NCBI GenBank assembly: GCA_905182325.1
Contig: CAJJBD010000041.1
Location: forward strand, 33,215-97,214
Reading direction: 5' to 3'
DNA from: an uncultured Planktomarina sp.
Lineage (GTDB): Bacteria; Pseudomonadota; Alphaproteobacteria; Rhodobacterales; Rhodobacteraceae
DNA length: 64,000 bases
Position numbers and translations under genes: made by a program. A model generated the notes under the pieces. That model had not been told where the DNA came from, did not search any database, and was given only the letters and a program-made list of their open reading frames with translations. Positions 40,401-48,761 of this stretch are shown here, in pieces (within the stretch, counting starts at the first letter, position 1; the number at the start of each line of letters is the position of its first letter).

Positions 40401-40876
40401 ATAATTCCACCTCTAATGGCATAATCTCCAGGGTCACAAACCGTCGATGTTTGAACAAAACCCATGCGAATTAGAAAATCACGCAAGCCTTTCTCATCAA
40501 CTCTTGTTTTTAGGGATGCACTGAAAAATGCGTCTTTAAATGTTGTTCTAGTAGGTACTCGTTGGCAAGCACCTGCAATCGTCGTCAGAACAACAAAACT
40601 TTTCGGCATTTGCGTCATAAATGCGGTCAAACTTGCTACGCGGGCAGCACTTATATCAGCACTAGGAGAAGCTCTATCAAAGGGAAGACAGTCCCAAGCA
40701 GGAAAAACATAAACAGGGAGGTTGGGCGCAAAAAAAGCAAGCGCTGTATGGACTGACTGCATTCTATTTGCATCTCGGGCAATATGAATTACCCCGCCCT
40801 TTTTTGCTTCCTTTTCAAGAATTGTGGCATCAAAACCCTCTGGAACTCCACTTAAGAGAATATGATCAGAAACCAT
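37436..40876 (-). CDS. mfd: transcription-repair coupling factor Mfd
   Basis: DNA translocase that removes RNA polymerase stalled at lesions and recruits UvrA. Domains in order are a UvrB-like N-terminal module (residues about 1-350), the polymerase-interacting CarD-like domain (about 470-560, SLGDLVVHVDHGVGRFQGLE), the RecG-type helicase with Walker A GDVGFGKTEVAMRAAF and DEEQ box VVDEEQRFGVGH, and the TRCF C-terminal domain. The track start at 40885 is TTG; the ATG at 40876 is preferred, giving about 1146 residues. It overlaps the DsbA-like gene by 4 nt at the stop ends. Confidence 0.97.
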   Translation of the reverse strand: MVSDHILLSGVPEGFDATILEKEAKKGGVIHIARDANRMQSVHTALAFFAPNLPVYVFPAWDCLPFDRASPSADISAARVASLTAFMTQMPKSFVVLTTIAGACQRVPTRTTFKDAFFSASLKTRVDEKGLRDFLIRMGFVQTSTVCDPGDYAIRGGIIDIFPPGHDEPLRLDFFGDTLDGIRKFNPASQRTTGSLTEITLSPVSELILDEASIKQFRQSYRHEFGAAGTNDPLYEAVSAGKKQQGVEHWLPFFYTELETLFDYLPNSTVVLDDQFDAARLSRWDMIADQYEARKVALQQKVKLDSIYKPTPPELLYLDDNYWQKATNSRRVVSLCVLPQPTGINTLDAGARIGRDFAPERQREDISLFKALSDYINKKITHKQVIITSYSSGSRERLAGLLKDEGHVNLIDIDDIYGLKGTGLYLTVSPLEHGFETDNLLVISEQDILGDRLVRSHKKSKRADNFLTESQSLSLGDLVVHVDHGVGRFQGLEIISAAGADHECLRLEYAERSKLFLPVENIELLSRYGHEEGFLDRLGGGAWQAKKGKLKERIREVAEKLIRVAAERALRKAPIFEPTVGMWDAFCARFPYQETDDQLTAISDVIDDLGAGLPMDRLICGDVGFGKTEVAMRAAFVAALSGVQVAVIAPTTLLARQHVKSFVERFRGFPIEIKQLSKFVSSKEANLTRDGLSKGTVDIVIGTHAVLSDQVRFKNLGLLVVDEEQRFGVGHKERLKEMRSDIHVLTLTATPIPRTLQLSLTGVRDLSIIGTPPIDRLAIRTYVSEFDTITLREALLREHYRGGQSFFVVPRIKDIPDIESFLKDHVPEVSFVVAHGQMAAGALDDKMNAFYDGKYDVLLATTIVESGLDIPTANTMIIHRADMFGLSQLYQIRGRVGRSKTRAFAFLTTKPRSKLTPVAEKRLRVLGSLDSLGAGFTLASQDLDIRGAGNLLGEEQSGRIRDVGYELYQQMLEDAIARIKSGETEASYENDQWAPQINLGVSVLIPEVYVPDLDVRLGLYRRLSSFATKVELEGFAAELIDRFGPLPKEINTLLLIVRIKAMCRKAGIAKLDGGPKGATIQFHNDKFKSPGGLVAFLEDQRGLAKIRENKLVVRRDWTLTADKIKGAFTIAKDLASLVAQEVRRKG

Positions 40877-40912
40877 GGTATTCAAAAACTTTCTTTAAAA
40901 AAACTACTGTAA

Positions 40913-41398
40913 TCAATGTATTACATGCCTAAAACTCAATACGGATGCACTTAAAATAGTAAAAATAGACAGTAACTGTACCTTTAGGTGAAGTTTTTTG
41001 ATTAATATAATTTTTTCCACAAAGCCATAATCAAAAGCTAATATATTTTTTGTTGTTCTATCACTTATAAAAAATATGATGATTTGTGGACAAAATAATA
41101 AACTAAGCCCCTGAAAAAGTGTGAGCTGGAACCAAAACCCTAATATTAAAAGTACTGTGCCAAAAGAAGTTGTGATGACAATCAAAATAAACTGTGACCA
41201 GTCTAGTACTGGGCTTCTACGTCTCAACTGTAACATTAAGTACGGATCTAGTATTTTTTTATCTGCTGCCTTTAACAGATCGACAGGTATGCCAAGAATA
41301 TAAAGCCAATGAAATAGGCATTGGAGCAAGAGAAGGCTCCAGAAGTAGCCACTACCAAACGCATCCCATGATATACTATAAAAAAAGTTCATCAGCAT
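40913..41398 (-). CDS. small integral membrane protein, possibly of the Rhodobacterales 'component of SufBCD complex' family
   Basis: 161-residue protein with about four hydrophobic segments (residues 15-35, 68-90, 92-110 and 135-158). It is upstream of mfd on the same strand with a 36-nt gap and divergent from hemB. From memory, the pattern of a tryptophan/histidine-rich first helix ending LGIPVDLL, a later LGFWFQLTLFQ helix and a DRTTKN segment resembles a family annotated in Rhodobacterales as 'component of SufBCD complex', but strongly diverged. The gene is unusually AT-rich. An in-frame ATG two codons in is an alternative start. Function unknown. Confidence 0.6.
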   Translation of the reverse strand: MLMNFFYSISWDAFGSGYFWSLLLLQCLFHWLYILGIPVDLLKAADKKILDPYLMLQLRRRSPVLDWSQFILIVITTSFGTVLLILGFWFQLTLFQGLSLLFCPQIIIFFISDRTTKNILAFDYGFVEKIILIKKLHLKVQLLSIFTILSASVLSFRHVIH

Positions 41399-41413
41399 TC
41401 GTTTGAAGTTGGA

Positions 41414-41452
41414 ATTTGCATTTATGACCTGCTACACGGAACCCGTGCAAAT
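41414..41452 (+). promoter_or_regulatory. possible structured leader upstream of hemB
   Basis: CACGG-AAC-CCGTG forms a tight hairpin, and the flanking ATTTG / CAAAT extends it to 10 bp with a 16-nt bulge on the 5' side. It ends 33 nt before the hemB ATG. It may be an RNA element or a dyad operator between the divergent genes. Confidence 0.3.
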
Positions 41453-41485
41453 GAAAACCCAAACAGTTTCTCTTAAAGGTATGTA

Positions 41486-42490
41486 ATGTCTTATTATAAA
41501 AATCAGGCTCTCTTTCCAGCTTACAGGCCTCGTAGGCTTCGTTCAAAATCAGCCCTGCGGGAACTAGTTCGTGAAACCACTCTTTCACCGTCTGACTTTA
41601 TCTGGCCAATATTTGTTATGGATGGCGAGGATAGCACATTACCAATTCCATCGATGCCCGGCATATCACGTCATACAATAGATCGTCTGCCTGGCCTTGC
41701 CGCAACAGCAAAAAGCTTGGGCATTCAGGCGATTTGTATTTTCCCATATACAGAACCATCTCTTAAGACAGAGGATTGTAGAGAAGCGTGGGCAGCTAAC
41801 AACTTAACAAATCGGGCTATTAGATCGATTAAAGAAGCCGAACCTGAAGTTCTAGTAATGACTGATATTGCCTTAGACCCCTACAATATCAACGGGCACG
41901 ATGGGATTGTAAAAGACGGTCAAGTTATAAATGATGAAACCGTTGAGGCTCTCGTTAAAATGGGTGCAGCACAAGCATCAGCCGGCGCTGATATATTAGG
42001 ACCATCAGACATGATGGACGGTCGGATTGGCGCGCTTCGTACGATGTTGGAACAAAATGGCTCGCACAATGTTTGCATATTAAGTTACTCTGCAAAATTT
42101 TCATCAAGCCTCTATTCCCCTTTTCGTGATGCAGTAGGAGCATCAAACGTATTGGTTGGAGATAAAAACACATACCAATTGGATTCCGCTAATAGTGACG
42201 AAGCTATGCGGATGATAGCAAGAGACATAGCCGAAGGTGCAGATATGATTATGGTAAAACCAGGGATGCCATACCTAGATATTTGTTATCGAGCAAAAAT
42301 GCAGTTCAGTGTCCCAACTTTTGCTTATCAAGTTTCGGGGGAATATGCGATGATTCAAGCAGCTAGTAATCAAAAATATGTGGATGAAACAAAAATAATG
42401 TTTGAAAGCTTATTAGCGTTCAAACGAGCTGGTTGTGATGGCATCTTAACCTACTTTGCACCAAAAGCTGCTGAAATATTAAACAGCTAA
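41486..42490 (+). CDS. hemB: delta-aminolevulinic acid dehydratase (porphobilinogen synthase)
   Basis: Condenses two 5-aminolevulinate molecules to porphobilinogen in tetrapyrrole synthesis. The two active-site lysines lie in LSYSAKFSSSLYSPFR and MVKPGMPYLDI. The metal-binding region reads DIALDPYNINGHDGI, without the cysteine triad of zinc enzymes, so this is the magnesium-type HemB usual in alphaproteobacteria. Length is 334 residues. It is divergent from the small membrane protein gene across 87 nt. Confidence 0.97.
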   Translation: MSYYKNQALFPAYRPRRLRSKSALRELVRETTLSPSDFIWPIFVMDGEDSTLPIPSMPGISRHTIDRLPGLAATAKSLGIQAICIFPYTEPSLKTEDCREAWAANNLTNRAIRSIKEAEPEVLVMTDIALDPYNINGHDGIVKDGQVINDETVEALVKMGAAQASAGADILGPSDMMDGRIGALRTMLEQNGSHNVCILSYSAKFSSSLYSPFRDAVGASNVLVGDKNTYQLDSANSDEAMRMIARDIAEGADMIMVKPGMPYLDICYRAKMQFSVPTFAYQVSGEYAMIQAASNQKYVDETKIMFESLLAFKRAGCDGILTYFAPKAAEILNS

Positions 42491-42575
42491 TGGCAGTGTA
42501 CCAGCCAGTATCGACACAGTCTTATGTTTCGGATAACAAAATACTTATGCTAGCAATGTATGAGTGGGAAAAATA

Positions 42576-43130
42576 ATGATCTCAAATAACCGACGTCAAT
42601 TTTCTTTGGGACTAATAGCTTTTGGAGCTGCCGCCTGTAGTAATGGTATTGGCAACAATAATGCTGCGGAAATAGATGCTAGAATAGAGGCCGCGTTAAG
42701 TACCATGTATCAAGTATATCCTGGTGCCCAAAATCTTGCAGAAAAAGCAACTGGGCTACTGGTTATGCCACTAATTACGGAAGCTGGTATCGGTTTAGGG
42801 ACTGGCTACGGTCGCGGAGCGCTTCAGATAGAAGGGGTTAACGTTGATTATTATTCGTCCACCAGCGCTAGCGCTGGATTGCAAATAGGATTCCAACAAT
42901 ATTCTTATGTTCTGTTTTTCAAGACGGAAAGTTCTTTGAGAGAATTTCGGACTTCGAATGGTTGGGTCGCTGGAGCTAACGTTGAGTATGTTTACAAGGA
43001 TCAGAGTGATTATCTTGGGACGGAAACTACCAGTGCAACAAGTGATGTCGTTGCAATTATTTTTGCGCAGGCTGGTATGCGTTTTGGAGCCACTCTAGAT
43101 GGTACAAAGTATTCACGAATTATTCCCTAA
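42576..43130 (+). CDS. SYLF/YSC84-domain lipoprotein
   Basis: About 184 residues. The N-terminus NNRRQFSLGLIAFGAAAC combines a twin-arginine-like motif with a lipobox (AAAC, lipid cysteine near residue 21), so a Tat-exported lipoprotein is plausible. The mature part has the SYLF/Ysc84 pattern: AEKATGLLVMPLITEAGIGLGTGYGRGAL, LQIGFQQYSYVLFF and a glycine-rich end. The family binds lipids in eukaryotes; its bacterial role is unclear. The ATG at 42576 is preferred over the GTG at 42564. Confidence 0.85.
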   Translation: MISNNRRQFSLGLIAFGAAACSNGIGNNNAAEIDARIEAALSTMYQVYPGAQNLAEKATGLLVMPLITEAGIGLGTGYGRGALQIEGVNVDYYSSTSASAGLQIGFQQYSYVLFFKTESSLREFRTSNGWVAGANVEYVYKDQSDYLGTETTSATSDVVAIIFAQAGMRFGATLDGTKYSRIIP

Positions 43131-43193
43131 AAAGAAAAACTCAAGGGATAAATGGCTAAGCGATAATTTAATGAATAAAACTAAGAGGATGCC

Positions 43194-45671
43194 ATGAAGC
43201 AAGTGTTGGGTTGGCTTTTGTGGATTACAGCTGGAGTCGGTCTTGGCAGCATTATTCTTTTTTTAATTCTGTTTTTCTTCGTATGGAGCTCCTTGCCCGA
43301 ATATAACAAAACCATAAAAGTTGAAGGTTTATCATCTGAAATTGAAATAGTACGCGATACTGCAAATATACCACATATTTTTGGTACAACTGATAATGCA
43401 TCGATGTTTGGCCTTGGATATGTCCACGCGCAGGATCGCTTGTGGCAAATGACGATGCTCCGACGTACGGCGCAGGGGCGGCTGGCTGAAATTTTTGGCC
43501 AAAGTAAGTTCAAAGCTGATGCATTAGTAAGGCGCCTAGGTGTTTATGAGACAGCTCGGAATTCAGTACTAGCCCTAAATCCCGAAATAATTATATTACT
43601 CGAGGCTTATGCCGCCGGTGTTAACGCCCGGTTGTCTGAAATAAATGCTAGTGCTTTAGGTAGAGGTGCTCCAGAGTTCTTTTTATTTTCTAATTCTGTT
43701 GCAGCTTGGAGCCCGGCAGACAGCATAGCCATATTAAAATTGATAGGTCTTCAACAATCAAATCATTTACAAAGCGAAATTTTACGTGCTCAGGTTTCAC
43801 TGGTCTTGGGTGACGCACGTGTGAAAGATATTCTGCCAGATGTTCCTGGATCCAGTATAGTAGAACTGACTGATTTTGCATCTTCATTTTCAATAGTCCC
43901 TAAAAAGAAAACAAGCTTAATAAAAAGACAACAGTTGGCATTACCTCTCAAAAGTATCAACTTATCTGGGGCCTCAAACGCCTGGGCCGCTTTACCTGGC
44001 CGAAGTGCTGTTAACAGTACATTGTTAGCAAATGATCCTCATAACGTACTAACAGTGCCATCACTGTGGTATTTAGCTCGCTTAAATATGAAAGCTGGGG
44101 GAGTAATAGGTGCAACAATACCTGGCATACCAACTATACTTGTTGGGCGATCAAAAAATCTAGGTTGGGGACTAACGAGTGCCAATATAGACGATACTGA
44201 TTTATATATTGAGCAACTCAATCCAGAGAACTCTAGTGAATACCAAACCAGCACAAGCTTTAAGCCATTTACAAAAAGACAAACCTTAATAAAAATCAAA
44301 GATCAACCTACGGTAACATTAAACCTTCTAAAGACAGAAAATGGGCCTGTTCTTTTTGGTAGCAATCTAAATCTAGATGCTATCACACCAGATGGACACG
44401 TTGTTTCCGTTGCATCGACGTTGATATCGCCCAACGATACGTCAATGGAGGCGTTGATTAATATTATGCGCTCTCAAACTGTCGAAGAAGCGTTAAAGGC
44501 TTCACAAAACTATATGGCTCCAGGTCAAAATTTAATTCTTGCAGATCAAAAAGACATAGCTATGAAAACTATCGGTTCTCTGCCAAAACGCGATAAAAAG
44601 CATAAATCAAGAGGTCGAATGCCAACGAGAGGTTGGCTTGAGGTCAATAGATGGCAAGGAGTTTACGATCAGTCTGTTAATCCAATCTTTTTAAATCCAA
44701 TAGGCGGCATTTTGGGAAATACAAATAATAAATATACAAATAAACCATTTCCAAAACATATAAGTTATGAATGGGGTGACACTCAAAGGGTTCAACGCTG
44801 GCGGCGCTTAATGCAAAATCGATCTGCACACACCCGTGATAGTTTTATCGAAGCACAACTGGATAATATTTCTCCAACAGCAAGAAATTTATTGCCACTC
44901 ATAGGAGCGGAACTTTGGTTCGAAGCTACCAAAAAGGATATAACAAATTCAAAAATAGATAATAAACTAGCACTAGAGTTGTTGGCAAATTGGAACGGAG
45001 ATATGAATGAGCACCTTCCCGAGCCGTTGATTTATGCTTCATGGTTACGGGCATTACAAACTCGCTTAATTCAGGACGAACTGGGGATGTTACAGAAAGA
45101 ATTTACTCATGTGCAACCATTGTTTATTGAACGTGTTTTTCGAAACATTAATGGTGCCGCAAGCTGGTGCGATGTCTTGCAATCTGAAAAAATAGAAACT
45201 TGTTCGGAAATGGCTGAAATGGCCTTGGATGATGCTTTGATTTGGTTGGGTAATGCTTACACAAACGACCTTATGGCACTGCGATGGGGCGATGCGCACC
45301 AAGCCACCCATGACCACCCCGAGTTAGGACATTTGCCAATACTTAAGTGGTTTGTAAATATAAGGCAATCAACTTCAGGTGGAGACAATACTTTGCAACG
45401 TGGCAAAACTAGGGGTTTTGGTACCAATCCTTTTAGGAATGTCCACGCCGCGGCATACAGAGGCGTTTATGATTTTTCTGATCCAGACAGCTCAGTTTTT
45501 ATTATTTCAACTGGTCAAAGCGGTCATCCACTTTCACGCTACTATGATAATTTGGGCAAACTGTGGAGACGTGGTGAGTATATTCCAATGTCATTAGATC
45601 CAAGTTTGGCAAAAGCCGGAGCTACTGGTATTACAAGACTGATACCCATTAGCGAGACTACAGGTCAATAA
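43194..45671 (+). CDS. penicillin acylase family protein (Ntn hydrolase)
   Basis: 825-residue precursor of the S45 peptidase family, which is normally self-cleaved into alpha and beta chains. An N-terminal hydrophobic helix (about residues 8-31) serves as signal or anchor. The alpha-chain start EIVRDTANIPHIFGTTDNASMFGLGYVHAQDRLWQM is typical. The nucleophile serine heads SNAWA (about S261), followed by the LLANDPHNVLTVPSLWYLARL block. Substrates in the family include beta-lactam amides and acyl-homoserine lactones; which one applies is not visible. Its stop overlaps the hflX 3' end by 14 nt. Confidence 0.92.
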   Translation: MKQVLGWLLWITAGVGLGSIILFLILFFFVWSSLPEYNKTIKVEGLSSEIEIVRDTANIPHIFGTTDNASMFGLGYVHAQDRLWQMTMLRRTAQGRLAEIFGQSKFKADALVRRLGVYETARNSVLALNPEIIILLEAYAAGVNARLSEINASALGRGAPEFFLFSNSVAAWSPADSIAILKLIGLQQSNHLQSEILRAQVSLVLGDARVKDILPDVPGSSIVELTDFASSFSIVPKKKTSLIKRQQLALPLKSINLSGASNAWAALPGRSAVNSTLLANDPHNVLTVPSLWYLARLNMKAGGVIGATIPGIPTILVGRSKNLGWGLTSANIDDTDLYIEQLNPENSSEYQTSTSFKPFTKRQTLIKIKDQPTVTLNLLKTENGPVLFGSNLNLDAITPDGHVVSVASTLISPNDTSMEALINIMRSQTVEEALKASQNYMAPGQNLILADQKDIAMKTIGSLPKRDKKHKSRGRMPTRGWLEVNRWQGVYDQSVNPIFLNPIGGILGNTNNKYTNKPFPKHISYEWGDTQRVQRWRRLMQNRSAHTRDSFIEAQLDNISPTARNLLPLIGAELWFEATKKDITNSKIDNKLALELLANWNGDMNEHLPEPLIYASWLRALQTRLIQDELGMLQKEFTHVQPLFIERVFRNINGAASWCDVLQSEKIETCSEMAEMALDDALIWLGNAYTNDLMALRWGDAHQATHDHPELGHLPILKWFVNIRQSTSGGDNTLQRGKTRGFGTNPFRNVHAAAYRGVYDFSDPDSSVFIISTGQSGHPLSRYYDNLGKLWRRGEYIPMSLDPSLAKAGATGITRLIPISETTGQ

Positions 45672-46932
45672 AAGATTTTTTCTGTCTTAGGCTCCAATTA
45701 ACCTGAATAGCATAACCAGTTTCAGTTTGATTTTCACTTTGAACAACCCTTTGGTTGAACAGCCAGCCTCTTTTTTTTCCTTCTGAAAAATTTAGAGTGA
45801 TCGTGTCAGAAATTTTATCAGCGGATAAATGGCCGGAAATCCCATCCAAAAAATCTTGAACACCCTCACCACTCGTGGACGACATCATGTAAACATTACT
45901 TAACCGGTTACAAGCATTTACAAAACTTTCAAAAGCGCCTGAAGCAAGCAAGTCAGTCTTATTCCAAATTTCCATTCTTGGCACATCAGACCCCAACCCT
46001 AGAGTTTCAAGCACAACTTCAACATCTTTGGCTTGCTCAGCGGTTTCAGGGTGCGAAATATCCCGTACGTGCACCACCAAGTCCGCGGCTATGACTTCTT
46101 CCAAGGTCGCTCTAAAGGAAGCTACTAACTCTGTTGGTAAATTTGTAATGAACCCAACTGTATCTGACATTATTACATCAATACCACATGATAACTGAAC
46201 AGCCCTCATGGTTGGATCTAATGTTGCAAACAACATATCTTCAGCTAATACGTCTGCTCCTGCTATGTAATTAAACAGAGTAGACTTACCAGCATTCGTG
46301 TAGCCTACTAGCGCCACAATCGGGTACGGAACCTTCGCTCGCGCACTTCGGTGAAGTTTGCGAGTCTTTACAACCTTAGCTAGTTGCCTTTTGAGTTGAG
46401 TTAGTTGAGTATCGATTGCCCGTCTATCAGACTCAATCTGGGTTTCGCCTGGGCCGCCAACAAAACCTAGACCACCACGCTGACGTTCAAGATGTGTCCA
46501 AGCGCGCACAAGGCGAGTTTTCTGATAACTCAGCGCTGCCATTTCAACCTGTAGTACACCCTCTCTTGTACGGGCGCGGTCAGAAAATATTTCTAAAATC
46601 AGTCCAGTGCGATCTAAGATTTTCACATCCCATTTTTTTTCTAAGTTTCGTTGTTGAACTGGAGAAATATGGCCATCAATTAGAACCAGCTCAACATTTG
46701 AGCTTTTAAAAATAGCTTCAAGTTCAGATATTTTTCCTTTTCCAAAAAAGGTACCGGGGTGAACACTTCGGAAATACACTACCAAGTCTCCGACAACTGT
46801 TAGGTTTGGCAAAGCATTAGCAAGCGAAACCGCCTCCACCAAAGAATACTTTGTCGAACGATGTCTTAATTTGGTCTTGATATCAGGAAGTAATACCCAT
46901 GCTCGAGTAGTAGTTTCCGGCAAGCTATCCAT
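45658..46932 (-). CDS. hflX: ribosome-associated GTPase HflX
   Basis: GTPase that splits stalled or hibernating 70S ribosomes. An N-terminal HflX domain (about residues 1-195, with VLIDGHISPVQQRNLEKKW and RQRGGLGFVGGPGETQIE) is followed by the G domain with P-loop GYTNAGKST (about 211) and the DTVGFITNLP switch. Length is 424 residues. It follows hfq by 6 nt, the conserved hfq-hflX pair. Its last 14 nt overlap the penicillin acylase gene tail to tail. Confidence 0.96.
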   Translation of the reverse strand: MDSLPETTTRAWVLLPDIKTKLRHRSTKYSLVEAVSLANALPNLTVVGDLVVYFRSVHPGTFFGKGKISELEAIFKSSNVELVLIDGHISPVQQRNLEKKWDVKILDRTGLILEIFSDRARTREGVLQVEMAALSYQKTRLVRAWTHLERQRGGLGFVGGPGETQIESDRRAIDTQLTQLKRQLAKVVKTRKLHRSARAKVPYPIVALVGYTNAGKSTLFNYIAGADVLAEDMLFATLDPTMRAVQLSCGIDVIMSDTVGFITNLPTELVASFRATLEEVIAADLVVHVRDISHPETAEQAKDVEVVLETLGLGSDVPRMEIWNKTDLLASGAFESFVNACNRLSNVYMMSSTSGEGVQDFLDGISGHLSADKISDTITLNFSEGKKRGWLFNQRVVQSENQTETGYAIQVNWSLRQKKSFIDL

Positions 46933-46938
46933 TAAATA

Positions 46939-47172
46939 CTATTCTTCTCCATCATACAGGGATATTGATACTGATGGCATGATTGTAGAAATCGCGTGTT
47001 TGTATACCAACTGGGATTGGCCGTCACGTCTCAATAGAACACAAAAATTATCAAACCAAGTAATAACACCCTGCAACTTAACTCCATTTATTAAAAATAT
47101 AGTTAATGGCGTTTTAGTTTTTCGCAATTGATTTAGGAACACATCTTGTAAGTTTTGTTTTTCTGAAGCCAT
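46939..47172 (-). CDS. hfq: RNA chaperone Hfq
   Basis: 77-residue Sm-like protein that pairs small RNAs with mRNAs. Sm1 ([24 protein letters not shown]) and Sm2 with YKHAISTI are intact. The C-terminal tail is short, as in other alphaproteobacteria. It lies between trkH (105 nt upstream) and hflX. Its presence is relevant to the candidate sRNA at 33.8 kb. Confidence 0.97.
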   Translation of the reverse strand: MASEKQNLQDVFLNQLRKTKTPLTIFLINGVKLQGVITWFDNFCVLLRRDGQSQLVYKHAISTIMPSVSISLYDGEE

Positions 47173-47277
47173 TGTTTAAGCCCTCTCGTTTATAATTACA
47201 CCAATATCCTTATCATAAGTTATGACTATGGCGCTGTTCCAGTTGTTATTCCAGTCCAAACCGACTTAACTTTTCGA

Positions 47278-48759
47278 TCATCTATAAATATCAGGATTTA
47301 ACAAAGCTAAAAGTGCTAAAACTTCAAGACGCCCTAAAACCATCGAAGCTACCAGTATGATTTTAGCAAAAAAATCAAAATCAACTATAGACTCTGAATT
47401 GATATTAATTTGCTCCACTATCGGGCCAGTGTTGGTTATCGTTGCAAGGGTAAGCGTCACGGCTTCATTTATGGTACTACCAGTTAACGCCAAGCCAAGT
47501 GTGACCAAAACAAAACTTAGAACAAAAACCATAAAAAAAATACAAGCTAACATAGCATTATGGTAATAATTTAACTTGCGATCATTTTGTCCATTTATTA
47601 CTTGCGCTGGTGAAAGCAGGTGATGCACTTCCAATCTGCAATGTTTGCCCAAAATATAAATCCGCAAAAGCTTTATCCCGCCAGCAGTTGTCGCAACACC
47701 TCCACCAAACATCGCAAGAGCGGAAAGGATCAAATTAGCTTCAATAAAGGTTCTAAATTCTGATGGTAAGAATTCTGAAACAAGGCCCGTGGTGGTTAAA
47801 AACGAAATACTTGTAAAAAAAGCCCCCCAAGCCAATCTTGCCACCTTTAATAACTCAAACTCACCTTCAAAAATAAAAATAGAGATTACGACTGTTGAAC
47901 AAACAACAATAGCTAAACCGAGGCGAAACTCTCGATCAAAAAATAATTCAAAATATTTTTTTCTAAAAAATGAGACAGAAAACGTCGCCCGCGATAATGC
48001 AAACATCATTATAATAAATAAAGTTAGCTCAGCTGCGAACCCCCTCGCACCGTCACCCGGCAAATAAATTCCAAAAGTTGCAATAGTCGACATAGCCCTG
48101 AGTGCCGCAAAACTAGGATCCCTAGTGGATATAAGTAGTACCACAGCGAATACTATTGTGATGCTGATGTAAATTGGCGCTAGCCGAACTGTCTCATTCC
48201 AAAATTTCTCAGATGGCAAGCTACCAAGATTAACAAATTCATTTTGAACGTTTGCTTTTTTGTGATCTTTGTTTTCCAGAAGTTCAAAACCCCCAAGACT
48301 TAATGGAGAAAAAATTGACCAAGCAAAAACCCACATTAGGAAGCCACATAACCATCCCAGGCAGACACGCCAAATTATTAATGTTCCAGTCAAAGAACTG
48401 TCTGGAAAAACTTTTAGCCCAGTAGTAGTGATAACGCTGACCAAATCTAAGTAAGCATCAACAATTCTTCCAGTCACTAAAACTTCTTGAAAAGGAACGG
48501 CTAAAGCCATTGGAAAAACGATGAAGAACACCAAAAGTGACCACAGGTCTGCATGCCTTTTAGCCGATTTCTTGTTAGTCTTAACTGCTAACCAGATAAA
48601 AATGAGAACAAAAAGTTCCAGTAGCACCGCATATAAAAAGGTTCGGCCTTGGTAAGCTTCACCAAAGATCAAACCATGCACAGCAGGAACCAACATACTT
48701 AACACGAGCAAGCCAAGTAAAGAAATTACTAAAGGCAACCTTTTAAATTCCAACCACAT
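47278..48759 (-). CDS. trkH: Trk potassium uptake protein TrkH
   Basis: Membrane ion-conducting subunit of the Trk K+ uptake system, 493 residues with about ten to twelve hydrophobic segments. Selectivity-filter-like repeats can be seen as VITTTGLKVFPD, TIATFGIYLP, SFLTTTGLVSEF and TITNTGPIVEQ, each with the conserved glycine. It starts 2 nt after trkA. The C-terminus LEVLALLALLNPDIY is typical. Confidence 0.93.
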   Translation of the reverse strand: MWLEFKRLPLVISLLGLLVLSMLVPAVHGLIFGEAYQGRTFLYAVLLELFVLIFIWLAVKTNKKSAKRHADLWSLLVFFIVFPMALAVPFQEVLVTGRIVDAYLDLVSVITTTGLKVFPDSSLTGTLIIWRVCLGWLCGFLMWVFAWSIFSPLSLGGFELLENKDHKKANVQNEFVNLGSLPSEKFWNETVRLAPIYISITIVFAVVLLISTRDPSFAALRAMSTIATFGIYLPGDGARGFAAELTLFIIMMFALSRATFSVSFFRKKYFELFFDREFRLGLAIVVCSTVVISIFIFEGEFELLKVARLAWGAFFTSISFLTTTGLVSEFLPSEFRTFIEANLILSALAMFGGGVATTAGGIKLLRIYILGKHCRLEVHHLLSPAQVINGQNDRKLNYYHNAMLACIFFMVFVLSFVLVTLGLALTGSTINEAVTLTLATITNTGPIVEQININSESIVDFDFFAKIILVASMVLGRLEVLALLALLNPDIYR

Positions 48760-48761
48760 AA

